DNA from: Ramazzottius varieornatus
Taxonomy: Eukaryota > Tardigrada > Eutardigrada > Parachela > Ramazzottiidae
NCBI GenBank assembly: GCA_001949185.1
Contig: BDGG01000015.1
Location: 538,314 to 602,313 of the forward strand
DNA length: 64,000 nt
Direction: 5' to 3'
Shown here piece by piece: positions 11,501-22,821 of the stretch (position 1 is its first letter; every line of letters begins with the position of its first letter). Made by a program: the position numbers and the translations under genes. Below the pieces are notes generated by a model. That model made no database searches and was not told where the DNA came from. It saw only the letters and a list, made by a program, of their open reading frames with translations.

Positions 11501-14500
11501 TGGTCAGAAACGTCGACCAAGAATCAGCAAGGAATATACAGTGCTGACTCATGTGCGGAAAGAAAACCTTCTCGCACTATTCGATGTAGAGCTCCTTGGT
11601 CATCTTGCCAGACGTGCAAGCAGTGACAGGTTACTAGCTTTACACATGGACTTTTTCACAAGTGGTCCGAAGATTTCTTTGGGTTCTTGCAGCGTGATGA
11701 AGAGAACGGGCAGAAACTTGCGGACACCTGGTGAAACGCACATCATAACCGTGTAGCTGTGAGTCATCGAGTTCTGAGTGCTAAAACGTGCTTTGCACCG
11801 ACGAAATCCAGAATTCAACCTGGTCTCATCCCGTACTCGAATCCACTCTGATCAGCATGCCACAGTCTTTCCCGTACGCCTGGATTCTTTCTCTGACCAC
11901 AGCACCGCACTCTTCGGCAATCTTCTTCCTGTCCGGTACTTCTTTCAGGTACTTTTCGGTGACAAACTTCGTGATTTTTCTGTCGCAAATGTTATAGTAT
12001 CTACAAACGAGCGATAAGACGACAAACGTCAAAAACTTAAACGTTATTGAGTAAATGATCATGTCTGACATTCTCCTTACTTTTTGAACTTTCCAACCCA
12101 ATGAGGAGAAGCTGTGAAACCGGAAAGCCCAGTCTCACGGTTGGCTGTAACTGCCCACTGCTGAATATCCAAATCTTTCACTACGTTAGGCTTTTTCCTT
12201 GCAAGGAAGAACTTTTCTCCTGTCTCCAGTCGTATCGCTTTCAGCTTATCGATCCGCGAGCCTCCTTCTCCAACGTGATCTCACCATTCTCTCAGCTGGC
12301 GAGTACTGGTGACTTTCCTAAACTTGTCCTGCACACTGGCCAGGCTACGACGCTTCTTGGAAGAGACATTGGTCCAGTAACCAACAGCACGTTTTTTGTA
12401 AGCATAATCAGCAGCCTGGTTTGGTGTCTCTTTCGAATTCGGGATTCGGGCTACGAACAGCTCATGGGAAGAAGGTTCTGTTCCACTTGGAGCAGGTTCG
12501 GTAAGGCGATCATTCGGAGTGGATTCGAAGTCTGCTTCGCTATGTCCATGGAACAGGTTGGTTCAGCGATAGACTTTTCCAGCTGATCGAACGTCGACAC
12601 GCCAATCGGGAGCTCATACTGAAGATCTTCTTCAGTGGCCGATATGGGACTTGCAGCTTGGTCGATCTGGACGTCCAAGAAGTCTGTAAGCACAAGACCA
12701 AACCTGAGATATGCTTTAGGAAATTGACATAATTGTAGTAGTTAATTGTAGTGTATATTGTAAGTTTAGAGTACTCGTACCTTTGAAAAGTTCTTCAACA
12801 TCTTGTCAGATTCGCCCGGAGAGTCGCTCAGTTGGAAATGTTGCTCGTAGTCCGACAGCAGTAGGTTTAAGATGTTGAGGGGATTAACGGATTCCATGGC
12901 GCTATCGGGAGGAGCAGAAGAGAGGAAAGAAAACTTCTCAGCACAAGTGATTAGCTTGTATTCTGAAGTATAGCGCAACTTTGTCAATCAATAACGAATC
13001 AACGACACTGAAATCAAACCGCTCGATTGAATAAACCATGTACCGCCCAGATTTGACGTCACTTCTGGTTCCTGTATTGTCTTCCAGGATTTCATTGCGC
13101 AAGCTACACCTGTTTCAGACGATAGAGCAGACTCTTCTCCATTATTCTATCATGTCAGAATATTTCAGAAAGGCGGAGGACAAGCATAATCCCCTGGTCA
13201 GACGTCAGCAGGTCGTCCTACGCGCCACCTATTCCGGAAATCAGTTCAGTCAACTCGCAATCCTCGACCTCCTCCTACCAACGGCCGAAACTGGAACAGT
13301 CGATAGCTCAAATCGAGCAGAGATATCACTTCCACACACTATGCAAACAACCTCCTTCACTCAGTCGATTACACCTAGGTAAGCTATCGCCGAAGTCCCT
13401 ACACAGCACGGGAATCATGAAGGAGCTCGGCAGGTAAACGCGACAAAAGCATTTTCCCATGTGGCGCACATTGCCAGTGTTAGTGGCCAAGAACGTGCGC
13501 CACTTGGAGAAAACAATATTGTCCAGTTCGCTTACCCAAGTAGCGCGCGTTATCGGTGTTTCGGCTAACCCCTTGCGCCACTTGGAAAGACAATCGTGTC
13601 GAGCTCCGATGCATCAATGGAGGTTGCACTTACCGTTTGACCCACACCGAGTCGTTCTCCTCATGGATGGAGGCCTGTGTGGCGGCACGTGCCGACCACA
13701 GGGCATGCGGACTGCTCATCTTCTTACTTCCTCCTCCTTCGTTGAGGTTACTTTGCGACGAGCCCTTCAGCTTGATCTGGCTGTTGTGGCGGACAGCGCT
13801 CTGGATATCGGAGATGGCCGACTGGACAGCTACGTCGACCGAGTAGGCACGCTGCATGCCACAGGGATAGGAGAGCCGGCTGGGACCGCCCTTGGAGTCG
13901 AAGGTAGCCGGGATGCTCTGTGAGGAGTATGAGGCTTGGATGGGTCGCGAGGAAGGGTAGTCATGGTGGGTGGTATGGCCAGAGTAAAAGTCCTGCTCGG
14001 CTTGGCTACAGACAATCTCGCACTCAATTTGCCGAATCTGCTGCCGGATGGCTTCCAAGCTGGTGCGTGGCCTGTGAAAGAGAAAAACCACAACGGAAAT
14101 TAATCATCACACACAAGTGCCATCGACATGCAAACTTTCACAACGTGATTCGCTACCTGATCAATTACCCCTACTAACTTCGCAAATGAATAGCACACTG
14201 GATATTGGGGAACTCGTCAAACAAGCACGAAGATCGTTTTCCCTAGTGGCGTACGCTTAGCGTGTTTCTAACTGAAAGCCTGCGTCACTTGAAAAACGGG
14301 CTTGGGTCGAGTTTGGCTGTTTTCTCCAGGTGGCGCACATTTCCATTATTGTCAGCTGCACGAGTGCGCCACTTGGCACAGCGACCTTGGGCATTTTGAC
14401 TCACATTTTCAATTCTTTTGACTGAAAGCTTGGAAAAACGATTCTGAGCAGTTCAGTTATCTTCCCCGATAGCGTAGGCTTCCACTGTTACAGGCCCGAA

Positions 14501-16453
14501 GCGTGGGCCATCGAAAATGATGTTGCTGAGTTTGTATGCTGCATTTTGCGTACTGTACCTGACAGACTTTTGCCAGTCGTCCAGAAGGAAGTCCTGATGT
14601 GATGGCGGGCGACTTTTGTTGACTGCCAAGTGTGGCGGGAATGGCGAAGTGGTGGGAGAGGAGGTGGGGGACAATGGAGAAGAGGCCGCGTTAATGAGCT
14701 TTGAAGTCGCTGATGTAACCTTGTCCGCTTCCTGACTTGTGGTGCCGCCAAAGAGGAGCTCTTCACTGCCAGCCTCCTCTTTGAAGCTAATCAAATTGCC
14801 ACTTGTGCTCGAGCTGCTTCGGCCGTTGGCACTGCCCGACGACGAGGGTACCACACGCCACGTAGCGCCTTCCGACGGTCCTTCGGGGGAAGAAAGCTTG
14901 GCTAAACGTTGAGCCGCACGTTGAGACTCTGACGTTGCTGTGATCGTTGCGCCATTCTACAACAAGATCAAATCATCAAACACCAACTCAAGTATGCCTC
15001 AACTTCAGTCTACTTTCCGCAGTCTTATCGAAAGGGAGCACGCTTATCACGGCTTCGCTAACTGCTCCAATAAACTTCAGTGCTCGCTGAATACACTGAG
15101 GTTGCAACATGCGGAGAAGACCCAGCGAAACGGTAAAGCCATGTAAGGGAGAAGAAGCGATAAGTCTCAGTGGACCAGTGGTAATGTTGGTTCTTATCGA
15201 GCAAACAAACAAGAGCCTAAAAACGGAATCATATCCAGGCTTTATCAAGTGCAAGATATGCAAACAAGGCCTCAACTAGGCTGAAGCAGCAAAACGGCAC
15301 CGCAACCGTAGTTTTGGCAACATGTGGTGCGAACTACGAATCGCAGACTCGATATAGAGCGAGCGCCACCGATCGAATAAACCGTTCAGTTTCCATTATA
15401 CAGGCCTTCGATCGGGGCCAATAGGAAAGTCATCGGAGCACTTTGGGTGGTTTCAACCTTTCATTATTTGACGAGAAGCTCATCCTGCTACGAGGTGATC
15501 TGCGTCAGAGGATTCGCGGAGGTCTTTTGCTAACCAAGTACCCTCTATTAGCGAAAGCTGAATTCTATCGTATCAGAACTCGAATTCGGAATGAGATCCC
15601 GGCAAGCCAACTCGACAAGCTCGTGCTTCCAAGTGGCGCATGTTTGCAGTGTAGTTGGCTGGAAGCGTGCGCCACTTGGAAAAAATGATCTTGTCGAGTC
15701 CGTTTTTTTCTAGTGGCGCACGGTTCCGGTGTTGTACGCTAACAATGTGCGCCACCTGGGATAAAAACAATGTCGAGTTCAAGTGTTTTCCAAAGCGGCG
15801 CAGCTCTTCGGCATTTTTGGCTTGAAGCGTGTGCAACCTTGAAAACGATTTTGTCGACTTTGATTGTTTTTCAAAGTGACGCATGTTTCCAGTGTTGCTC
15901 GCGGAAAACGTGCGCCACCCGGAAAACCAGTCTTGTCCAGCTACTTTCCCCAGGTTTCAGATATGTTTGTTCCACAATTCGAAATCAATTTTCGTACTTG
16001 CTAAAATTTCAGTTCGCTTACCGCTGAAACTGGTGACTTTGATGACTTTTGCGGGAAAGCCATCACGCTCATCGGATTTCGGAGTTTTCTAATCGCTTCG
16101 TCGTCGCTGTCCGATGTGAGCTCCTCGCCACTGGCATCGTACAGGCCTTGAATTCCCCCGTACATTCCTTTCACCTTCCCTCTTCCCATATCCGATCCAC
16201 TATCGTTGGTATCATCGTAGAGGACCTTCGCTTTGACAACAGGTAGAGCGTCGCTGGTGGGGGAGAGCTTCGGCAATGGCGCGTACTCTACCGAGTTCCT
16301 CTGCGGTAGCCAGTCGCTACACTGGCGTCGCGCCAGGCCCGGTCCCGTCCATCCCACCGACGGTAGCTTGCTCTTGGGCTTCGACATGGCCGTAGTCAGC
16401 GAGCCTTGACGGCGATTCTTAAACAGTCTATGGGAAGAAGTGAAAGAACTCAT
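5552..16453 (-). CDS. lin-10: X11/Mint/LIN-10 adaptor (APBA family), PTB plus two PDZ domains
   Basis: Eight exons in transcript order join in frame to 876 residues: 16453-16022, 14956-14559, 14071-13634, 8034-7650, 7281-7033, 6705-6523, 6442-6230 and 5884-5552. X11 proteins are neuronal/epithelial scaffolds that bind the cytoplasmic tail of amyloid-precursor-type receptors through the PTB domain and sort receptors through the PDZ domains. The N-terminal half (1 to about 505) is low complexity. The PTB domain (about 511-690) contains [36 protein letters not shown] and MLCHVF. PDZ1 (about 694-770) has [20 protein letters not shown]2 (about 780-866) has [19 protein letters not shown]. The protein ends in QDIPVYI, the conserved X11 C-terminus. 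The PTB segment between TRIK and APEGESQP lacks the 11-residue insert of mammalian X11. Intron 3 is 5.6 kb and contains a DNA transposon, and several introns carry foldback elements. The start at 16453 is the first ATG of an open exon; an upstream exon is possible. Confidence 0.93.
5957..6072. repeat. Foldback hairpin element, single hairpin
   Basis: One hairpin in the last X11 intron. The outer ends resemble GCCGGCAAACGAAAC and its complement, with GTGGCGCACG opposite GAGCGCCAC. Confidence 0.75.
6727..6936. repeat. Foldback hairpin element, two hairpins
   Basis: Two hairpins (about 6768-6805 and 6850-6900) lie between outer repeats AAACAAACTCGACAAGAT and ATCTTGTCGAGTTTGTTT. The copy ends in ACCGAGCTCCC. 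It lies in an X11 intron. Confidence 0.85.
7555..7625. repeat. Foldback hairpin, core only
   Basis: A core hairpin without clear outer ends lies in the X11 intron that separates the two PTB exons. Confidence 0.65.
8190..8436. repeat. Foldback hairpin element, three hairpins
   Basis: Three consecutive hairpins are separated by TTGTCCAGTT/TTGTCGAGTT spacers. The right end is GTCGAGTTTGTTTGCCAAG. It lies in the large X11 intron. Confidence 0.85.
8437..10835. other. Large X11 intron, left part
   Basis: Intronic sequence with no convincing exon on either strand. Open frames here are short and carry no recognisable domain. Confidence 0.5.
10836..10995 (+). repeat. Left terminal inverted repeat of the transposon
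   Basis: The reverse complement matches 13038-13195 nearly base for base, with scattered substitutions and one 1-base indel in the GACGTCA region. Confidence 0.9.
11134..12987 (-). pseudogene. Transposase remnant (CENP-B HTH plus DDE_1)
   Basis: Coding blocks of a jerky/pogo-type transposase, read in at least three frames with stops between them. The first DDE aspartate (DQSG), the second (DSWS) and the third (QPLDV) are each preserved. A frame change lies between the segment with [15 protein letters not shown] and DQSGFE (near 11870), and another lies before DSWS. Some breaks could be introns (for example a possible GT at about 12780). The frame breaks inside conserved blocks suggest decay. 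Confidence 0.75.
13038..13195 (-). repeat. Right terminal inverted repeat of the transposon
   Basis: Inverted partner of 10836-10995. Both arms happen to stay open in one frame because they are so similar. I regard that open frame as non-genic. Confidence 0.9.
13422..13607. repeat. Foldback hairpin element, two hairpins
   Basis: Outer ends GGAGCTCGGCAGGTAAACGC and GTGTCGAGCTCC flank two hairpins. It lies just upstream of the third X11 exon, about 230 bp from the transposon. Confidence 0.85.
14205..14401. repeat. Foldback hairpin element, two hairpins
   Basis: Two hairpins (GTGGCGTACG/CGTCACTT and GTGGCGCACA/GTGCGCCACT) in the second X11 intron. Confidence 0.8.
15597..15950. repeat. Foldback hairpin element, multi-hairpin array
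   Basis: At least four successive hairpins are separated by TGTCGAGT-type spacers, from CCAACTCGACAAGCTCGTG to CCAGTCTTGTCCAG. This is the longest array in the window. It lies in the first X11 intron. Confidence 0.85.
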
Positions 16454-17100
16454 GATGGCGAACTGTATCAGTAATCAATGAAACGGAGGAAATTAAATGT
16501 CGATTCCAATTTGGATAGAATAATACAAAATATTGACAGATGAGTGTAATATCGATGCGGCAGAGGGTATTTTAATATAGTGTCAATTCCGGTTCCGAGG
16601 TTCGGGAAAAGAGATATGAGTAACGAAAGGGAAGGGTGGGCATTTTCTTCGGTTGGTTGAGCGGCTTCACTGAAGTTTCATTGAAGCAGTCAGACGTGCT
16701 TAATTTGCTTAATTATATTTTCAACATCAATAAAGCCACGTTTCATCATAAAAGTCTGCGGTGCGTTTGGCAGAGCGCCAGTCGTGAGTTATAACTCCCG
16801 GAAGTAGTCACGGCAAAAAAGAATGTCGGAGGAAAGGGAATGATTAGCCTGTGATGTCTCGGCGGACGCTGATAAAAAACATAATTTGATCAACGCAGAC
16901 GCATATCGCAGAAAGCAATGTGACATTCAATTTTCCTTCAATATGGAAGAGAGTCAGAAACGATCATGCTCGGCGTCAAGGCAAGAGCCGCTGAAGAGAG
17001 CAAGAAAACAACGTTGGCGATTTCCTCTCCCCTCTGAAGAAGTACTTGATGCTGATAAACGCTTCCCGTAATTGTTTTAGCTCTTTACGGCTGCGTACGG
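16454..17100. other. Region upstream of X11
   Basis: Probable X11 promoter and 5' UTR. A short plus-strand open frame at 16886-17071 has no recognisable domain and I do not call it a gene. Confidence 0.4.
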
Positions 17101-17105
17101 ATAAC

Positions 17106-19171
17106 TCACACATACAATGCATCCAACAACGGTCGCTGTTGTGGAAAGTACGAGCGAGCTCGATAGCGAAAATACTTACCAACCAAATGCTCCATACAAA
17201 ACTCTCGATCGTCTGCTACACGGCTTCCTTCCCGACCGGAGTAGAGAAGCCACATTACTCTGATCCCGTTTCCTGTACAGTTGTACGTGCAGTCCGTCTC
17301 TGCATGGAGAAAAATACTGAGCACCATTGTACGAACTGCAAACCTCAAAAGTACCAGCGAAGCTCCAGGAGATTCACTCTGTTTTGGGACTGAAATAAAC
17401 ATGGATAGTTTCGATTGGTCGCTTGACGCTCACAAAAAAAACTAGCAGGGGTGACGTCACGATAGCAAGAAGTATGAAGAATCAGCTGATCAAATAAGAA
17501 GCCAAAAGCGCACCAACAGCTGCACATTATTTGCGTTAAGGAAACCTCCGCCCACTTCCATGCTACCGTGCACTAGTTTTAAGCAGTGTCTAGCAACGTG
17601 GATGTGCTGGTGACTATCGACCCACGCGTTAAGCTAGTGGGGCAACACAACACTGCCTACTTTACAGAGTAGCAGTCCATCAAAAGGAGCGCGGAGAGCA
17701 GCTATGTTTTCGGATCGATGATGTTGCCTGTAAATGTTGTAGCAGCCAGCTTAAGATCACTTACAGTTTGCAGTGACAGGCCAGGAGAGCAGTCGGGCTC
17801 TCTCTTCATTCCCGTCGTTATTTAGCTCGAATCTCTGGAAAGAGTCACGCACACCAGGACGCTTCCTTTGAGGCCGATTTTCGACGTTGATCACAGACAG
17901 GCCAGCGGCTGATCCTTTTCCAGTTTCCCGTTCGTTAGTCACTCCTTTGATGGCTGCAACATGAACAGTAAGCACAGAACTGGAAGATGGATCAATAAAA
18001 CGAGTCGCGTAGCCAACAGTGCCGCAGGCCTGAGCACTATCGGATAAACTCACGCGCGATCCGTATTCCTTACCGATGCTATCGCCGAACTTGGATCCTT
18101 CCCGGACGGCTAAAGATGTCGACCCCAAGATTCGCAAGTTCGCAATAGATGTCCAGATCTGAAAAATACGCAAAGAAAACGATTATGGAAACTGGAGACT
18201 GTAAAATAATAGGAAACGAAAACAAAGTTTTTCACTCGAAAAATTTAAGCTCTCAAGTCGCTTGATTGAGCTTCCTTGATTGTTGTCACAAGCTGACGTC
18301 AGGCTTCTCAGCCACAGTCAACAGGTTGACTTCCGGCGCGTAAAATCACTGAACTTGCTGTTGCTGTATTCCTTTTTCTACTTCCCGACCATCTAATCCA
18401 GGAAGACTGCTGTCCGTACATTGAAAGAGCCATAGCTCATTAGGATAATGAGTATGAACTTAGAAACTATCGAACATTACAGTGAAACTTCCAGCAACTC
18501 GGTGAACCAGCTCGACGGGATCGTTATTCCAAGTGGCGCACATTCTCGGACAATAACGCTTCTAATCTGCGCCACTTGGCGCAACAAACTCGATTCTTCC
18601 AACATTCTTCCAACTGCTGCACGCTTTCAGCCTAGAGCTCCAAGCAGCGAAACTTAGCGCCGCTTGCACCTGCGACTGCGTCATCACAGTCGGTAGACTA
18701 AGCATAGGGCGACGTCACGATACGAATGCATGCGAGACTGTGCTGCATTCGTGGCTTCGTGAATGTTGAGCGCCTTTTCCTCCAAAAGGTCATGCTTGAC
18801 ACAGAAGCTTACCGACTATCGATCCTCCCACAGCTTTGAATCCGTCAACATCTAACCTGCGCCGGACGCTGTAACATCTAACCTGCGCCGGACGCTGTAA
18901 CATCTAACCTACGCCGGACGCTCCACACTGAGCTGCGAATCACAGTTTTGCCAGACTGCAACGAGGCGTATTCGAGAGTGGAGAACTGCGGGACGGTCCA
19001 GCTGACCGTAATCTTGACAGGATCGCTGAACCGAGCTACAGTTGTAGCCTGGGATGCCACGGCTTTCGGGCTCATTATTGAAGCCTGGTGAACCGGACAA
19101 AGTACGGTATGGTCAGGAGGACTCGGCAAAACACACTCTGTGAAGAACCCACACGGACTATACAGAAACAT
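17106..19171 (-). CDS. Possible multi-exon gene, unrecognised
   Basis: Three minus-strand open segments have intron-like borders: 19171 to about 18920, 18163-17765 (preceded by TTTTTCAG and followed by a GTAAGT donor) and about 17397-17187 (preceded by TTTCAG). The first has a plausible start and a hydrophobic, Pro/Thr-rich sequence. The second is Ser-rich, with GSKFGDSIGKEYGSRVSLSD. The third has several Cys and a WLLYSG motif. I could not join them with a consistent phase and recognise no family, so the span may be one secreted or membrane protein gene, several fragments, or none. Confidence 0.3.
18506..18605. repeat. Foldback hairpin element, single hairpin
   Basis: AACCAGCTCGACGGGATCGT, then GTGGCGCACA and TGCGCCACTT, then CAACAAACTCGA. 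Single copy. Confidence 0.8.
18848..18925. repeat. Three tandem copies of a 26-bp unit
   Basis: Units 18848-18873, 18874-18899 and 18900-18925. The first two are identical (unit begins ACATCTAACCTGCGCCGGAC). The third differs at three positions. Confidence 0.95.
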
Positions 19172-19544
19172 GCTTGTCTTATCAATACCATGAAGACTGA
19201 AGCCGGCAGCGTTAACTTTCCTTGCGAGTAAGAATAGGTATCTCGTGAGCCCGTGGAAGATCAGAAAAACTGCGCAAATGATTCTCTCAACTGTCTTTGT
19301 AACATTTGAGTCTTTGATAGTCTTTATTCTTTAACTCTTTGTTTTCGCCAGGCGGCTGGCTCCAGACCCGAAATACCTCTTCGTGGACCCATCGACGTAC
19401 CGTCAATGCAGACTTTTTATCCCGTAATAGGATCTCCTAATATCCAGTAGGGTTAACAAAGCGCTTGGGTCCTTATAGGGGTACCACCGTATTGATTAAG
19501 TTGATTGATTTCCGGTTTACGTAACAGTCTAACGCAACTGGAAT

Positions 19545-22500
19545 TTGAAATTCGGAAATTTTATTGCTAAAATATTTGTTCTTCATTTCACTATAATCTT
19601 CCAGAACCCCGCTGAAATTCTGGACCTTGTGCGTTCTGGACTGCACCAGGATCGCCTCAGTATCCGACAGTCCCAAGTGCTCGTCATGCCTGGACGGAAT
19701 TTCCAAAACTTCACTCCGATTGTCGAAGAGGATCCGGAATCATCAGCCAGATTTCCGACCAGCTCAAAGTCATCCAACGACCACATCCCTCGACGTCCTG
19801 TCACCAAAACCGCCAGTCAAGCTCCGAACATGCGTGTTAAAAGTATCGACGGTCGGCTGCGAGAAGCGCAAGCCGCTTACGACGAAATTATGCGCAGCCT
19901 GTCTTCGAGTCGCGAAGTGTCGGAATTTTCAGAACATAAGCCCGAAGCAACACCATCACCGTCGAACGGTAAAAGCACCAACGACCGACTCGCGATTAAC
20001 TTGCCAAAGCATATGCCGGACTTGATGTTACCAGAAATCTCCAAAGAGAACCTGCGAAGAAGCACGAGCAAGGACAAAAGTCCGGGTGATGCTGGAAGGA
20101 GTCCTGGAGACAGCGCAGGTAATTTTCAGACCAGACTCGTAGTCGAGCCTAGTGACGTCACGAGCGTAATTCGTTCCTCTGCATTACACCAAGCGTTCCG
20201 CGTCCACTTTTTTGACGTCGTTGTTCTATGTAACAGGGTGATGAGGTGATATTCTGTGATATGACACAAGGGCTAAGTATGACATTGCTTTGACTCACTG
20301 TATACTGTAGGAATGGTGGATGCGTTGAGACGCGCAATGCGACCTGTGAAACTCCAGCATCCCAGTTGGGCCGAGTCTCCCACTGCATCCCAGAAGCAGA
20401 CCCAAGCTCCGGCTTCGAAAGAAAGCGAGGGGGAAGAAAGTTCGAGGGTTCAGGACAGTTCTAAATCGGAAAGTCTGTCGGTAGGGACCAAGTCTAGTGC
20501 TGATCCGCGGTCAGTCATCAGTGAGCTGTGGGAAGGTCGGTCCTTGACGTACTCAAATGGTATAGCTGCTACACCAAAGTACCTGAAGAAGCAGAAAGAG
20601 ACGTCAAGCAAAGCGAAAGAAAGTAAGGAGAAGATCGTCCGGATGGTAGAAAGACAGACGACCAAAGACGACAAAATCAGCTCGACACTTCCGGTCGTCC
20701 GAATCGTCAGCCACAAGAAGAAATCAGAGAACCCAAACACTCAGGAAACACAAGACATAGTCGCCTCGAAGAGTAGCAGGAAGGCCGTCAAGAAGAAAGA
20801 GCGAAAGAGCCAAGAAGTCGACAACAGGTCAACCAAGAACGGTATTTCACTTCACTTCGGGTCGACATTTTTTCAAAATCCTGTTGAATGGCGGTTTTGG
20901 CTTTTTATTTTCGCAGGTTTTGAAAATGCAATTGTGCATTCGAGGAAGGTTCGTTCAGTTTCTTTGGGTAGAAGAACGCCGAACGAGACAGTAGACGACT
21001 CTGATGAGAGTTCCAGTCGAACGTGGAATGTCTCTTCGCCGAAAGGTTCAGTGTGGACTGACGTCGATAGTTCAGCTGAGAAGAGTCAGAAGACACGTTC
21101 AAGCGAAGACAGACAGCCACAATCCGTGAAGATTTCAGAAACTCGACCTCGGTCTTCCGGTCTGTCCGTCAAGAAGGCCAAGGGTGCCAAGCTAGACATC
21201 AGGGCCGTTGAGAAGAAGTTCCGTGGTCGTTCTTTGGAACGATACAAGCAAGAGCTTTTTGCGAAAGAGACGTCAGACTTTGCGGAGATGCGCAAGCAGT
21301 TCAGGGCGAACCCGGTGCCGGCCTTCGTCTATGACCACAAGTTTGAGAAGCTGCAGCAGGAAGAAGAGCTGAGGAAGTGGCGTGTGCAGGAACGGGCCAG
21401 GGAGATGCTGCAAGAAGTCCAGCCCTTCGACTTTGTTGAGATTCCTGATCGACACGCTTCAGAGAAACGGAAAAGATTGTATGCTGAGCAGACGTTGGCG
21501 CCTAAAGTCAGGAGCAGAAGTCCCAGAAGGTTACCCAATGTGGCGCAGAGGAACGGGACACCTGAAACGATCAGCCAAGTTTCTTTCGGGTAAAGAAATA
21601 AAAATAAATTAGAAGAACAACAAAAAACAGAAAAATAGAAGGAATAATTGCAAAAGAGAACGGAAACAGAATCGAAACATTTTTGTGGTTTCTATCTGGG
21701 TGCTTCGCAGTCAAATTCGACACGATTGTTTCCCCAAGCGGCGCACGTATTTAGGGCTATTAGCTAGAAGAGTGCGCCACTAGTAAAGAACGATCTTGAC
21801 GAGTCTTATTGTTCCCTAAGTGGCGCACAGTTACAGTGTTATCGGATGGAAACGTGCGCCGTTTTTGAAACAGCATTTCGTCGCGTTTGGTTGTTGTGCT
21901 GCTATTTGTTTCGGCTGGCGGAGCAACGTTGTTATGTTTACGGTGTTTTAGGTATACGTTACCTCGGGCAGGAAAATCTCATCGTCGCGCTTGTATTCCG
22001 CAAGATCCTTCATTCCGACCAAAAATCAACCCAACGGTTCCTGACTTCACTCGCCTCCACAACAAGCTTGAGCAACGGACAGAAGCCTACAAGCAAGAAA
22101 AGAGTTGGACGACGGTTCAGCAGCCCTTTTCGCTAAGCATCTCCACCAACAAGCATGAAGACGAAGAGGAAAGCCAGTCCAGTCCACCTTCCCGCAAGGA
22201 TACGACAGCGGAAGTGAAGCCACTCCGACGAACCAAGTCCTTCAACGACGGCGAGTCGTTTGATTCGTTGGTCAGACCAACCAAGGCCTTCTCCATGATG
22301 GCTGCTCGGTCCAGAAGAAGACTGAAAGAGGAAGAAGATGACAGAATAGGAAGGAAGGTGCAAGCGGATCCGCTGAAGGTGGTGAGGTTGCAGGAGAAGC
22401 TGCGAGAAAGGGATATCGAGCTGACCGAAGCTGCCAACATTCTCTCTCAACAAAAACACCAGTAAGCACCAGAAATAATTATAACAAAGTTTTAGAAGCT

Positions 22501-22821
22501 ACAGCATATATTTAAGCTTTCTTTTCTCAGATGTATGCGGATTTTTGGTCTTGTCCTCATGTGTTTTCTCGCTTTTTTGGCTACGGTTGGGTTTACGGTT
22601 TATCATACAGGGTATTCGCCAGCGACGATAGGAATAAAGATTACAAAGAGGAGCTGGCGGAAGTGAAGCGGCGACTGGACGAAAGGCCCTTCATGTGGGA
22701 GCGCTCGCAGATGGAGGAGCGGAAGAAGCGCATCGACAAGCGATTCCAGGAAATCTTGGAAGATTACTCGGTCGACAGTATTCTGAAGCGAGCTGCTGCT
22801 GAGGACACTTCTTCATCCTGA
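19545..22821 (+). CDS. FAM161 family (UPF0564) ciliary/centrosomal protein
   Basis: Exons join in frame: first exon up to 20118 (open from 19545, or entered at an acceptor at 19605), 20311-20841, 20917-21589, 21952-22461 and 22611-22821 (TGA). FAM161 proteins bind microtubules at the basal body and connecting cilium. Family blocks seen are FRANPVPAFVYDHKFEKL and EEELRKWRVQERA in exon 3, PTVPDFTRLHNKLEQR in exon 4, and NKDYKEELAEVKRRLDERP near the C-terminus. The rest is highly charged, with Ser/Lys-rich low-complexity stretches and predicted coiled coil. The intron at 20842-20916 is 75 nt and open in frame, so its retention would add 25 residues. The true start is uncertain: the first in-frame ATG after the acceptor at 19605 is 19686, and an upstream exon is possible. 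Confidence 0.88.
21713..21890. repeat. Foldback hairpin element, two hairpins
   Basis: Two hairpins (GCGGCGCACG/AGTGCGCCACT and GTGGCGCACA/ACGTGCGCCG) in the third FAM161 intron. Confidence 0.85.

Larger units (their letters stand above)
10836..13195 (-). mobile_element. Decayed pogo/Tc5-like DNA transposon with long inverted ends
   Basis: Two near-identical inverted repeats of about 160 bp bound the element: 10836-10995 and 13038-13195, outer terminus AGGGGATTATGCTTG. They differ by only a few substitutions. Between them the minus strand encodes pieces of a CENP-B/jerky-type transposase. In order these are an N-terminal segment (12897-12780), a linker with [12 protein letters not shown] (about 12330), and a Tc5-type HTH with DLDIQQWAV and [13 protein letters not shown] (about 12160-12080). 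These are followed by the DDE region with ADQSGFE (about 11860), HSYTVMM, LADSWS (about 11530) and [14 protein letters not shown]. All three catalytic aspartate motifs are visible but in different frames, so the copy is probably inactive unless undetected introns explain the shifts. No convincing target-site duplication is seen. It sits in the third X11 intron on the host gene's strand. Confidence 0.85.

Noticed and set aside
15597-15950. CRISPR-like array of repeated units
   Set aside because: Units are palindromic hairpins of unequal spacing in a eukaryotic intron, also dispersed elsewhere. There are no cas genes and no constant-length spacers.
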